Positions 33,910-46,227 of a stretch of DNA of 64,000 nucleotides are shown here, piece by piece (the first letter of the stretch is position 1; every line of letters begins with the position of its first letter). The notes beneath the pieces were generated by a model. It ran no database searches. It saw only the letters and a program-made list of their open reading frames with translations, and was not told the origin of the DNA. Both the position numbers and the translations under genes were made by a program. Origin of the DNA: Rutstroemia sp. NJR-2017a BVV2 (lineage: Eukaryota > Ascomycota > Leotiomycetes > Helotiales > Rutstroemiaceae); the NCBI GenBank assembly GCA_002946415.1, contig NJPS01000048.1, positions 496,001 through 560,000 on the forward strand, given 5' to 3'.

Positions 33910-36468
33910 TTTGAAGGTGTTTGGGTTTTTAGTTGAGAAACTTGGGAGAATTATTAAAGATTGTTGAAAAATGAAAGCTACCGGCGCCTGGCTGGTTGTA
34001 TTATTGAAAGATAGAGAGAGGTGAATTGAAAGATGCTGAAGATGCTGATGAGGAAAAAAGTAACTTAGAACGGGATTTCAAGTCTACTTTATACAAGAAA
34101 CCTGCAGCTAACAAACAGTCAAAAAGCTTGGTTGAACGTAAAGACCAGATGCCAAGTCTGATACCACTTCAGTAGACAGTGGGCAGTGTTCCTCTCCATT
34201 GAAGCTTTGGAAACATGCACCTAAGCACCGGATTTTGGTGATACAACTTCGAGACGTGATGGTGATCTGACCACAACTTTTGCAAAAAGATGGTTAGTTC
34301 CAATGAATCTTGGTCTCCCATTGGGCGAGAGGAGAAAATGCGGCTAGATCTGAAGTTAGGAAGAATGGTTCATGGAGAGCTAAGGTCTTCCCTGCTATCC
34401 AATCGTAATTATTGAGTTGTTCTGATGATCATGCAATGCCGGGGTATGAGATCACTAAGGGACGATCTTGATGATCATAAGCCTCTTCGGTTCTTCTTCT
34501 TTCCTTTGCAGTCGAGTAAGGCTGATGCTTCTCGTGTTTAGAGTCTGTCCCCTTTGCAGATTAGCGGACTACTGCCAGTTAGTTCATTGACCTCCTGCTG
34601 TTTCTAATAAGCTTAACCACTGAGCATAAGCGAAAACACTATATACGGAGTAGACATCATGACGAGAAGCTGAGATCAAACAAGCCATGGCCACCAAAAA
34701 TTTGTCTCTTGAGTCGCATCAATCGCCAGAAACGGAGTTAGTGGCCGCGGATAGTCAAAACACACTGGAGGCCGTGCGATCGTGCGGAAACATGCAGACT
34801 CAAAACTCATCAAAGTCACAACAAGCTCGGTGAGTGGGGAAGCCCGTTCGCAGACCGAGCCAAAACGGGAGCTATTGCCGAAAAACAGCAGAAAGTTTAG
34901 AAACGCTTGGCATCAACATTTGTAGCAAGCACGAACTCAGCCACACGGCAAGAGATCAAATGCCCACGAGAACACTCATTCTCTGGAGACGACGACATGG
35001 GACGTGGAAACCGGAAAACAAAATATTGTTTCGCCTACAGTTCAATGTACCCCTTTGACCTGAATCACGATACAAGTTTATCCATCTCAATGTTGTCCGA
35101 CGTCGCGCACTACTGCGCCTCTTCGTGGTCAAACACTGGATGATAATGCTCACTAGAGTATCATATTTCTCGTTCCGAAAATCAATCTTCAAATCTTCAT
35201 TTCCCGAAATGTCCGATTTGCTTTCGTCGTCGTATGGCAATTCACAGCGAGCTACCAGCCATCGAGGAAGCTGAACTTTTCAGATCTTTGGTTCGTGTTT
35301 CATAAAATCCTCCTCGAAACTTGTAAGAAATAATACGGAGGTGTCCGTGTCATGGCGCACGTGACGCATGACTGCTCGTGACTCCAAACGCACACGTTGG
35401 GATGATTTTCAAAATACCTTTAAAGACTGGGGTATCTCCCTTACTGTAAGAGCTAACTTTGTATCTTGTTGAGACCATTCTCAGCATGTTGCTTCAATTC
35501 GCCGCAATCAGCGATCAAAACCAGCCTTTCCGAACGTCCGAACAACCCGTTTTTCATATCTTTTCTCTGCAGTGGCCACTTCTCTGCAGTACCTGAAATA
35601 CAACCTCATTTGATAGGATGCAACTTTGCCTCCAACCTTAGGTACGCAAGATATCGGCCTTCTTTCGACTTTGAGGCATCACGTCCGCCCCCCTCTTTCC
35701 TCGTACCTGCATCGTCAACAGTAGTCAATAACGCTGAGAAAGGCAGTTATGTGATATCTACGTCAATATGGCCATCAGAAATGACCAAGAGTCGGCACAG
35801 CCTTCAGTCAATCGTCCGGGCTTATACGAACGGTTTTCGATGGTCAATAATCGTCTTGCTCCAAGGTAATCAATCCTCTGGGCAAATTTTTCCGAGGTGG
35901 GTATACCTCCTCCCTCACTACGAGTAATCTGAGTCAAATCCAACGTGGTAGAGGCCAACGTGCCCGCAGACGGAGCTATAGATCCATTAGCATGGAGTAG
36001 GAACTTGCCGAGGGTCGTGAAATTCGTCATCCATGTCTGGAGAACGACAAGATAGTGATCACATTGCAGAGGTAAGATTGCCTTACGACCTGCAACAGCC
36101 AAACCCCGCTCGTTCAGAAGGAAGACCTCGTAGTCACTTTCCGCTTCGGGGCAATGAGATTTCACACAAGAAATCACATGCTGGCGTGCTGACAGTAATC
36201 TCGAAAACGGCGGGACTTCCGAAGATTATTGAAAGGAGCGAGCGAGCGTAATGATCCTTCTCGATCGGCATATATAAGGCATATAAGACTCGGTAATGAG
36301 CGCGAGACAAGCTCGGAGGATGAATTCCCTGACATTCACGTGACCATTCCTTCTCTATGCCTGATGAGGAAAGAGGAAATCCATGGAGTCAACATGGCTT
36401 GACGGAGGCAAATTGGATAGTGATAGATAACGCCTCAGGTTCGCCTTTCATGGTTTGCCTGCCGTATT
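33910..36468. other. Long gene-poor stretch, weak orphan frames only
   Basis: About 2.6 kb upstream of the Egh16-family gene. The first few hundred bases should be its promoter. A minus-strand frame at 36177-35758 (139 codons, starting MISCVKSHCPEAESDYEVFL) reads plausibly as protein but has no domain, no clear start context and no partner exon. Frame 35240-34956 is weaker still. I list them only as possible relics. Confidence 0.4.
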
Positions 36469-37145
36469 TCAGCCATTGAGTTTCGATGAATGACCCACTG
36501 ACAACGTTGGTGATACATATGTACGTGAAGTGAGGGCATGACATACGAAATCAATGAATCTCCTCTCCGCAGTGATGAACGCTGCCTGCAACCCGATGAC
36601 GGGCCGATCCCACCAAGAGGTCAAGCCTGCTGTCTTAGCTTTATCATACGCGAGATTGCTCTTCGTTGCATTGGCCATTAGGTAGACGTGGTGTGTAGAG
36701 CCGCATGATGTGAAGTTGCAAAGGATCTTGACCTTTGCCGGCTGAAAACATGTTATGTTGCCGGTCTGTGGCTTGTGATGCCGATCTTTCCAGTGTTGGG
36801 TACCGTCTGGCAATGCGTTCAAACGAACGATGAAGAAGCGGGTGCCTGGATAAATTCCAAGTTTTGGGGTCGTTGTGCATGCGTATCGACTATCGGAACA
36901 ATCGATAACTAAGTGGATGGAGGTCGTATCCTGCAATGTCGTAGCCGCGTCTCCTACCCCGTAAACTTGCGTTTGTCAACATCGTATCGCATGAGAATCA
37001 CACCATGGTTGTTGTCGCATCTCGCAATCCAACCCCAACAATCTTGTGCCATCTCAGGCCCTGCCAGTCCGTCCCGACCCCGTCCCCCGTCCCATCTTAT
37101 CTGGTCAAGCCTCATCGGATGATTATGAATGCCTTCACATTTCAC
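36469..37145 (-). pseudogene. Probable frameshifted cysteine-rich orphan gene
   Basis: Two adjoining minus-strand frames read as one protein in different phases. The upstream frame (37145-36954) ends CWGWIARCDNNHGVILMRYD...KRKFTG and stops just after a run of four G at 36960-36957. The downstream frame, opening GVGDAATTLQDTTSIHLVID, then runs to 36469 and includes ACTTTPKLGIYPGTRFFIVR and LCNFTSCGSTHHVYLMANATK. No intron with usable phase joins them. One extra G in the run would restore phase at exactly the point where the sequence sense continues, so a one-base deletion or a sequencing error is likely. The combined product would be cysteine-rich. I do not recognise a family, and no signal peptide exon was found upstream. 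Confidence 0.35.
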
Positions 37146-39784
37146 AGCCGGGGTCTAAGTTCCCCAAATCCTGCTCAACTAGTTGCTAGTTCGTTAATCT
37201 ACAAGGGATTTCCCTACGGCAATAGATGTCACACCCTAGTGCAGTTGACGGTACCAGCGCAAAAAGGGTAAACAAACAGAATCGATACAGCACAACAACA
37301 CAAAAAGATACGAGTGAAAGTATCCGTTCAGCTGAAAAATACCCACAAGGTAGTTAGCGTGGGCCAATCAGGGGTCCTGGTCCAAACAGCCGAGCGCTAT
37401 CCGAGAGGCGTAGCAAAAAACGAACTTGTAGCGTTGACTACCGAGCTGATGTGAGCTGAATATTCACAGAGCGCGCATTCACCACATACTCACACGACCC
37501 CTCGTGCGGTTGTTGTTGCCCTTTGCCCTCTTGGCCATTGCTTTGCTCAGACCCATACGCAGACCCCAAAATGCCCCATTCTATATTGCCGGACAACTGG
37601 ATGATTCTGGATGATATTCCTTGAATCTATCATTATATGGGTAGGTAGCACGCATTGCATAGCATAACATAGCATGATATGAGTATGAACCATTGGAAAG
37701 AGGCGCCCTACCTTCCCAACCTTCCCACGGATTCCTTGGCCTGGACCCCCTTCTCCAAAGCCAACTTTCGACACTATCCAACCTTACCTACCGTGTTGAG
37801 TTGGTTGTTTGTTCGTGTCCAGATCCACGGAGAGACATTGGCCATCATCTCCATTGAACCCAAACCCACCTTCCATGCAGCGATTTAGTTCTGTACGTTG
37901 GTCCACATCGCCGTTCACCAACATTACGGGAGTTGGATTTCGAAAGTCACCGCCGGGCTTACTTGTGTACGTAAATATTCCCGATTGCCAGAGCCCGATT
38001 CATCCAGCGCCGCGCAGTCTACTCGTAACTAGCAATTGGTATGAATTACGGCGACACAATCAGCCGCGTTGGTTTCCCAATCGTACCTTACATTGCATTA
38101 CGTACGAATGAGCGAGGCCAATTTGCAGGACTTTAATGCATGCAATATGTACGGCTATGAATGAGGATGAGGTAACGTGCTATGACATCCTCAGTTAGAT
38201 GAGTGACGGCCCCATACATTCTGCTCTGCCCGTGATGTGATGATAAGTGAAACTAGTACGGTAAGTTTCCTGCTGACAGCTCCCGAGAATCCGTGAACGA
38301 GAGATGAGGAGAGCTGTGGAAGGCTGGAAGCGCTTGCTATTGCCGAAAGCAGATGGAATGGCAAGGCGGGAGATCGCTCCACCGTCTTTCTACGGGCTGA
38401 TAATTGTGATTCTAGGTCAATAAGAGAGGCAATCTAGCCTTGTAATGGATCTAGCTTGCTTGTGCAGCCTTACGAGTGGAACCCGGCCATCGCTAGTTGA
38501 GCAGCAGCATGCAACACAAGCAACAACAACAACCGCCGTCCCCTCGCTCCTTGCTACCCTGTCTAGCTCATAATCGGGACCCGTGAGACCTGTTGTTTAT
38601 TCCGTCACCGCGAATGGAGGCGTTTCCGTCAGAAGATGGACTGTAGGTGGGGGAATGGAATGGAGATAGAGAAATTATATTGCGATATTGTGATATTGTG
38701 ACCCTACTAGGTACGACAGCAGAACCATGTTGTGGAACGAAAAACAAACCCCTCCCTTCCCCTGTCCTGCTCTGCCCTGGCTGCCCTTTCTCCTCCAACG
38801 TTCAAGGAACAACGAAATGCCGCATACTGTGCTTCGTAGCAAGTTACTAGCAAGTTAGCAACCCCAAGCCTGCAAGGGTTTAGATGGAAGTGGGAATTGG
38901 GAATAAATCACTTCCCACTAGCACGTACCTACTCACCACTTGTTACCACATCCGTCGCCAATTTACCTGGTTGGGCTGAACAGGAAACCTAGGCCGGGGT
39001 TTCGGTGGGGTTTTGCTTGCAGTGCAGCGACCCGGAAACAAGGTAGATTGGGCCAGGGCGTTGATTTAAGCAGGACAGGGGAACGCCCCCAATCAACTTT
39101 CCAGCAGGCAATGGGTTCCTTTGTCGCAGACCGCGAATCCACGATATGCAGAAAATCACCAAGCCGACCGACCAAAGACGAAAAGACCAATGCAAAAAGC
39201 AAAAAAGCGGAATTATATACACACCGAAAATTAACAACACACCATGGCGGCGTAAAAAACCAAGACAAAGAAGGCAAATTGCTTCGCGGCCCTGATCTGC
39301 CCGACTTTTCGTTCCCCTAACCTAACCAACCTTACCTTACCTTACCTTACTCTTCCTTACCAAGATTAGACAGATGGATGTGGTGCAATAGTAGTAGTGT
39401 GCCACATGGATCGATTGCATGCGAGTAAGATCACTTGCTGACAGTAGTTTACTACTTCCTTCTTTTTACCTTTTACCTCGATTTTGTCCACATTAACTCC
39501 AAATTGGGGCAATAGCGTCACAAATATCTACTTAAGCCTCCATGTTCCCCTCAACTCTATTTTATCCACTCCCGCATGTACTCCATGGTCATCATCGCAT
39601 CTTAGTACTTTCTCGTCGTCGATCATCCTCCTCATCTGTCTATCTCTCTTTCTTTCCATCTTCCTCTACTAGTCTAGAGAGATTCGTTGTTGCATCCCGT
39701 CGCCGAGGAAGTCCGTACGAGGGAAAACTATAAGTCACAGGACACAGACAGAGAGTCAATCAGACGAACAAGTACATCTTCACC
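37146..39784. other. 2.6 kb without a supported gene
   Basis: Frames here are short and low in coding character. Simple sequence includes a doubled GATATTGTGA near 38683-38701 and a (CTTAC)n block near 39330-39350. The last few hundred bases must contain the promoter and 5' UTR of the plus-strand gene at 39785, with a pyrimidine-rich stretch near 39590-39680. No RNA gene was recognised. Confidence 0.55.
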
Positions 39785-40396
39785 ATGCCGGTCGTTACGG
39801 AACATAGCACGGGCTCACCTCCATCATCATCATCACTCTTTCCCGGCTTTTTCCCAGTCAGATATGTCTTCCTAAGCGGGATCTTCTTCCTTTGCGTCAG
39901 TATCTACATCCGACGAAAACGGAGAGCCACAACACAATATCTGTTCCCACCCAGTCGAGAACACACCCCTATCCTAGCAGAGAAAACACCCAGCTCGATC
40001 TCCAATTCTCCTGAAATCCCAGCTGCGTCCCAATCCGACGTCAATTTCCACCCCCAAGCTTTCACTCCCGCTCACTCAGAGCCTAGAACCACACCACCAT
40101 CTATCCCTCTCACTTTTCCCCTCCCCACAACCTCATCAGAGTTCTCCCACTTACCCTTCCCCCACCACCACAACCCCTCCTCCCCCTCCCACAGTACCCT
40201 CCCCCCCCCTCCCCGCCGCCGCTCATACACCCGCCCCCACCCGAACAACACCAATCCCAGTAGCCCCCACAGCCCCTCGTACCCGGACATCAACGGGGAA
40301 ATCCTCATCGGCGACGGCTGGCGGCGTCACACGAAAGTATTCGGCGGGGGAGTGTGCGAGGCGTGCGCGGAGAGCGAGCGGAGAATGAGCGCGTGA
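39785..40396 (+). CDS. Single-span membrane protein, unknown function
   Basis: A 203-residue open frame has a short N-terminus, one membrane segment (VRYVFLSGIFFLCVSIYI, residues 26-43) followed by a positive RRKRR stop-transfer cluster, then a long Pro/Ser/His-rich disordered region. It ends in a compact tail GEILIGDGWRRHTKVFGGG with VCEACAES. The tail is the part most likely to be conserved, because its composition differs sharply from the repetitive linker. The basic cluster after the span predicts a cytosolic C-terminus. The ATG at 39785 is the first in frame after a purine-rich leader. No family is recognised. The plus strand continues as Met/Gly/Glu-rich frames to about 40,790, which I do not join to it. 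Confidence 0.6.
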   Translation: MPVVTEHSTGSPPSSSSLFPGFFPVRYVFLSGIFFLCVSIYIRRKRRATTQYLFPPSREHTPILAEKTPSSISNSPEIPAASQSDVNFHPQAFTPAHSEPRTTPPSIPLTFPLPTTSSEFSHLPFPHHHNPSSPSHSTLPPPPRRRSYTRPHPNNTNPSSPHSPSYPDINGEILIGDGWRRHTKVFGGGVCEACAESERRMSA

Positions 40397-42154
40397 CTAT
40401 ATGGAAGAGCTGCTGGTGGAACGGACGTCGAGGGCGAAGCTGGAGGACCGGGAATGGGAATGGGAATGGGAATGCGCGCGGGAATGAGACGGATGCCGAC
40501 GAATGAGGAGATCTTGAAGATGACGACGAGCGCGGTGGTGGTGGGGAGGGTGGTTGTAGGGGAGGGAGGGGTCGAGCGGTTTATTGAGATTAATGGAGAG
40601 GAGGAGGGGAAGATGGGTATGCAGGAGGATGTGAGGACAGGTGCCGGGGTGCAGGGATGGAGGAGAGAGCAGCATGGGATGGGAATGAAGATGGAGCCAA
40701 CATCAGAGATGCAAACAAGCAGTCTCAAACACGGCATGAGCAATCCCGTGCCCATGACCTGGGCATCAATGACCGCAGAAGGGACGAGGTGAAATGGAAG
40801 AAAAGGGGCGTAATGCAGGTAGATTCCAACAACTGCAAGCACACAAAAGATAGAGTTACGAATTTCCTTGGACATCAGTTTTCCTTCTTCTATTGTTAAT
40901 GCATTCATTCCGTTTTCTCATTCTGTTTCCGAAACGTTCTCTGTTTTTCATCAAGTTACTATGTCCCACGAATGGCATTTGCACGCATCATAATTACGAC
41001 CTGGCGTTTTGCTTTCTTTTTAGTTTAGTTGGTCATCATGCATCGAAATAATAGGGTATATCAGGCTACCCACCCTGCAAAGGGGGTGGATGGATGGGTT
41101 GGGTGGAATAGGTTTTCTATTTTATTTTATTTATTTACCTTTACTTCCTCTTCTTTCCGTTGCGTTCCGTTCCGTTATATTATGATGGTATATTTCCCAT
41201 AAGTTACGCTCACGAAACCACATCACATCACAGCTACACCATGCAGCACACCGAGTCAGTCAGTCGACCATTCGATTATCTCCGTATGATCAGGAATGAG
41301 AAGGGGGAGGGCAAAAAAAAAAATACGTTTCAAAACATCAGGGGGCAAGACGTCATGCATGTATGCATGCATGCATGCATACTTAACGATAGGGCTGGCT
41401 GGGTCAGGAAAAGAAAAACCAGGGGCGGCTACCTTACTCTAATACGACGATTTATGATTGATTACGTTAACTAATGAATACAAAATTTTTCCTATGCTCC
41501 AAGTTACCGCACGAGTCATTCATTGGCCTGCATACGACGGACGGGTTGGTAAAACCGAGAGGCCAGCGGGCCGGGTTGTTTGTTTGTATATACGAGTAAT
41601 GAATGAAAAGTATTACTGGCATGCGGTCATGATGATGATGATGATGAAGCGGATCTCGTAACAACAGGGACCTAACGGCATGACACGAAGCAGCCAGACA
41701 AACAAACATTCATAGAAAGCTGTTATTGTTTCATCTACTCTAGCATAGCAAAGCCATCAAAATCAAAAAGGTAATCTGCACTCAACCTCGTAACAAGTGA
41801 ATTTGAAAGATTCTTTCTAGCTGTACAAAAACTGCTATACAAAGATAGTAAAGTAAAGACCAGGCTATTTACCAAGCGCTAAGATGTGTGCATGGGAAAA
41901 CCAGTCAGAGAGAGCACCACTTCACCGAGCGCCATGAGTAACCGCCTAGCTAGCTAACAACCAAAGCAAGCACGTAACCCGCTCCACATTAAAAAAAAGG
42001 CTATCACCATATCATACTGTACATAGAAAAAAGCCGAAGGTATCCAGAGACCATGCGAAAATATATTGGTCCAGCAAAAGAAATTTGCCTACGCTAGGAA
42101 CGCGCCATTTCGCCAGCTGCACGTATGGCATGCAGAAGACGCATCCGCCTGCTC
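40397..42154. other. Convergent intergenic region, no firm gene
   Basis: This 1.76 kb gap lies between the 3' ends of the single-span protein gene and the minus-strand LRR gene. Overlapping frames on both strands at 40,327-40,908 are repetitive (Met-Gly on one strand, Ile-Pro on the other), arising from a GGGAAT-like repeat near 40,449-40,475. It also holds an ATGC-rich repeat at 41357-41382 and an (ATG)n block at 41629-41647. Confidence 0.55.
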
Positions 42155-45100
42155 CTATTCGACAGCGCTTCCACTCAAAACCAAGCCCAAGCCAGCCGCG
42201 CTAGAATTTCTCTGCGCCGCCTCTTGACTCTCCTTGAATATTTTCCAGCCCTCGGGATCCTGTTCGATGAGCTTCTGCCTGAGAATGCTAGCCTCGTTGC
42301 TAAGCTCTGCTATGACAGCATCCTGGCCGTGCGACTCGATGCGATTTTTGATGTCTTCGCCCTGCAGGTCTTCGACCATGGATCGCAGCAGCTGCAGATG
42401 TGCCGGGTGGATCTCTTTCCCGGTGGTGCCGTGTGCATGGTCCTCGGTCTCGGGCTTGAGAATGTTGCGACGGATCTTCTGTCCGAAGCGGTGCATGCGG
42501 CCTTCTTCTTGCGACAGGGCTCTGGAGGCTAGAGACACGTCGGAATTATGACGTGAGAGCGTGGGTCGGATTCCACCTTCGTCATCTGATGCTTGGTTTT
42601 CGGTGAATACTGGTTCAGGTTCAGTATCAGACACCTGTGCATCTGCATGAGCTGACGAATCAATGCCCTCTACAGGTTCAACATCAGGCACTGGAGGTGA
42701 TAGGCGGGTTTCCGGAAATTCGTCTTCAAATCTTTTGATCATATTCTGCAAGGTGTTGTCAAGGAAGAGAAGGCGGTCTAGGTTATGGTCAGCTTCTCAG
42801 AGACATATACGAAGGGGTAATCATGATTCTTACAGTAATTCTGGTCATCCTGGGCTTTGGACTCCTTGAGCAGAGCCGGTTGTAGTCGGGCTCGGATTTT
42901 TCTCGCACTACCGAGCAAATTCTTTGACATATCCTTGGCCTTGCCACCTCGCACAGCAGGGGTCGGAGTGGCCGAGCGGCTGTTCGGGTTAGATAAATCG
43001 GAGAAAGTTCGATCAGCTGAAGGTCTTCTCGAGTCATTGCCCTTGTTCCTCAAGCAAACACCAAGCGCTTTCACAACTCCCGTGCCACCAATAACATAGT
43101 CCTCGTCAGGTGCCGGTTCATCATCGTCATGGTTCTCTGCATAGCCTTCCATATGTCCGACAATGTGCATCAAAACATCAGGGACTGCCACGTCCTTACC
43201 GCCCAGATGAGGTTCGGAAAGTGCAACAGCTTCACTAATCTCAGCCACCGTGCCGCGTTCCATATTCCATAAGCAATAGGCAACGACTTGTTTCGCCAAA
43301 GCTTTTACGATCTCACTCGACTCGTTTGATGGAACTTCAATGTCGATGCACACAATGGATTTGGATACCCGAACAGCAGCCATGAGCGAGGCATACAATG
43401 CACACGCCTCTTCCTGGCTAGCCTCGTCCTTGGCGTTTGCCAGTGCAGCTAGTTGAGCATTCTCCATAAGACTCACATGCGCGAGGGTAGGGCTTTCTGG
43501 CAAGATTTCTGCAAGAGCAATAGCTTGTTCGGGGGTCATGGATACGTTGCTGAGGTGAATTCGCTTCAAATTAGGCAATCGTGGAAGATATCTAGATGAT
43601 GTCAGCCAATATCCCCTATATTACTATCAAATGCAGTTTGCGGATAGGGCTGAGAGAGGTCGCCTGAATTGGACGTGCAAGCGGCTGACATAACCGCATA
43701 AAAAATACTGGCTGTATTACGAGCCCCAAATTGCGTAAGCATAACCGAAGGAAAGTTTGTCTTCTGATAGGATCAACGCTTTGAGCAATGAAGTCGCCGC
43801 GCAATACCTCGTAGCTTAGTCTCCCGACAAGCCTCTCTGGATCCTACCTTGGCACCAGTTGACCGCAGAATGCAAATTGAAAATAGTAAAGAAGCTCGTA
43901 CAAGTAAGTACATAGCCCCCGGGGATTACTAATCTCCGAGCATACAGTAACGCAGAATATTGTGTCAAAAGAAAGTTCGTGTACCAAAAGAAACAGTAAT
44001 CATACCTTCGTAACAGAGAAAGCGCACTTGGCGAGGATTCAAACAAATCGTGATTCTGTGACAAATCAATGAATTTGAAATCCTTCAGCTTCGCCAAAGC
44101 TGGGAATATCGGCCATAAGGAATCGGGATTGAGGTTGCAGTCAGCCAAACTCAGGGCGAAAATCTTGTTGTCTTCGTCTAGCGCATTTGCGATCTTTTCG
44201 AGGGAGTCTCTTAGATCGTTACCCCCAAGATCAAGCCCCTCACAGTTTCCATGCTTGATCCATCTAGCGATATGATCCATGCCTGCTGGGGTGATTCCAT
44301 TTCCTGCAAGGCCAAGCCTTTGTAGGCCGGACTTTATAATGCCGTCGACAAGACTGCCCAGCTGCTCCGTATTTAAGCCACAGTGTCCCAAGTTCAGAAG
44401 CTCAAGCTCAGAGCTAGCTAATCGTTCGCTGATTGCTTTAGATAACAAGCTGGATATCTCGATAGTTGCAACGCTGCTGTTGGTGTCGACTCGTTTCAAG
44501 TTTCCTGCCGCCGGCGGTGTTGTTACACTCTGAGGAAATGGTACCCGTGAGAGATCCAGCGATTTCAACGATCGACACAGATTGATGAATAACGAGATAT
44601 GTCGCCAACCATCTTTGCCAATCTTAGTATTATTCTTGAGCACCAGTCGCTCTACAATGCCTCCTTGTTGGCAACCGCCATCCTTCTTATAATCGCCCGC
44701 TTTCCTACCGTGGCATGGTAGCTTAGCAGCAAGAAGACCAGCGAGAATGACGCGGACACCTTCATCAGTAAGTCCGCAATTCTCCATCACGAGTTCCTTG
44801 ACAGGTACCACAGCCAAATAATCACCCAAAGTGACAAGGTCTGGTAGCTGAAGCCAATATCCCGATAGGTCTAATCTGTGAACCAGACCAGGAATCGTAG
44901 CTGTAGTTACAGACTGGGCAAGTTGCTCGACTATCCTTTTCAATATAGGCGTCTCTCGCAGTTGACAACATCTTCTGTATATCCGCACTGGGTCTGTAGT
45001 TGGGGAAGTATGAGTTTTGGGTGTCGCGGGGTGCGGGACGCTTGCTAGTGAGCTGTCACTTGGATCCCGCACCAATTCCACAGGGATAGTGCCATTCGCT

Positions 45101-46227
45101 TCAGCTAACCTGCGCTTCTTCTCCTTTCTTGCCTTTCTCTCTTCTTCGCTTCGCTTCTTCTTTTCTTTCTTCTTGCTGCCATTTTCGGTAGCTGTGGCCG
45201 GCGGCTCTGGAACACTCTTCTCGGTCGTCTCCCCGCGGAATTTATCAGGAAGCTCGCCGTTCGGCTTGCTAGACTCTATTTCTTCTTTCTCCTCCTTTAC
45301 TAGTGTAGGATTCTTCAATGCATCTCCCTCGCTCTTTTCTTTCGCTCGCTTCTTCTTCTCTTTCTTCTTATCATCCGCTTCATCAGATTCCGAAGAATCT
45401 ATGTACCTAGGCCCACTCGCTATTTCCACATCAACACAAAATGCAACTCGCCGTAATTTCGACTGATCCAGACCCATTACAGGACATCGTTCCCGATGAC
45501 GATCGACATTGAGAACCTTTCTCTCGCAAAGCCCGTGTTGACCCTTGCTGACGCCCGATAACTGGCCCCCAGATGACGAAAGCCGCCGTAGCGCACTTTG
45601 GAGGAAACTGGGCCCCGTCCTCGGCGGCGCTGGAACGTACGGCGCATCACCCTCTTCCTTGACACCATGGGGTAACACGGCGTTCTTCGGTGCACTCGGC
45701 CCTGGAGGTCTTTGCACCGGAGGTTCCACAGGTGACGCCCCGGATTGTGAAGTATTTGCACTTGTATTTGTAGAATTGGCTGCGTGTGCCGGATGTGTCC
45801 CACTGAATTTCGAAGATATGCTCGACAACCATGAATTCCTCCTCGATGTGCCGGGTGAAGGCGAGCCCTTCGGCGGCGTGAGGTTCAATGTTGCTGTCTT
45901 TTCGGAAGAGACACTTCGAGAGAGCCCGGGTCTGGTAGGTATCGGTTGAGGGGTTGTTACCGCATTGTTCTCATCGGAAGGGGTGTGCGAGCCGTTTTGC
46001 GGGGGTGGACTGGGGTTTCTTTGCGTATTTGAGGGATTTGAGACGACCCGAGGTCTCTTTGCATCTGCGAAGTCAATCAGTATAAGTGAAAGTGGTAGAT
46101 TGCTCAGAGTATTGCAGTGCAGTGTCTCCTTTCTCTCTTGAAAGGGCTGTGATGCGGGCTTAAACTGACCTTTGTTGCTTGGGCTGTGGGTCATCCAACT
46201 CACATCAACGCCATGCACCTGTTCCAT
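42155..46227 (-). CDS. LRR protein with RVxF motif, PPP1R37-like
   Basis: Exons 46227-46170, 46064-44006, 43591-42834 and 42777-42155 give about 1165 residues. A disordered Ser/Pro-rich N-terminus leads to LRRVAFCVDVEIASGPRY (around residue 220), an RVxF-type protein phosphatase 1 docking motif. Lys/Glu-rich stretches follow (KKKEKKKR). Next comes PVRIYRRCCQLRETPILKRI, then a ribonuclease-inhibitor-like LRR array from about residue 395 to 800 (HRLDLSGYWLQLPDL, LVLKNNTKIGKDGWRHI, LELLNLGHCGLN, LQRLGLAGNGI). The order RVxF with D-x-EI-x-SG, then a Y-x-x-C-C helix, then LRRs with KIG-x-x-GW is that of animal PPP1R37, an inhibitor of PP1. Some fungal annotations call related proteins Mhp1-like. 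Intron 1 (105 bp) keeps frame if retained; intron 2 is unusually long (414 bp). The C-terminus is acidic. Confidence 0.85.

Noticed and set aside
40327..40908. 193-codon minus-strand frame and overlapping plus-strand Met/Gly-rich frames
   Set aside because: Composition (IPIPIPG on one strand, MGMGMGM on the other) comes from a simple repeat and the C-terminal third is antisense to the better-supported gene at 39785-40396.
42955..43010. A stretch reading GGAGTGGCCGAGCGGC that resembles the 5' half of a tRNA-Ser/Leu gene
   Set aside because: It lies inside the LRR-protein coding exon, and no matching anticodon arm, T-arm GTTCGA in place or acceptor stem follows.
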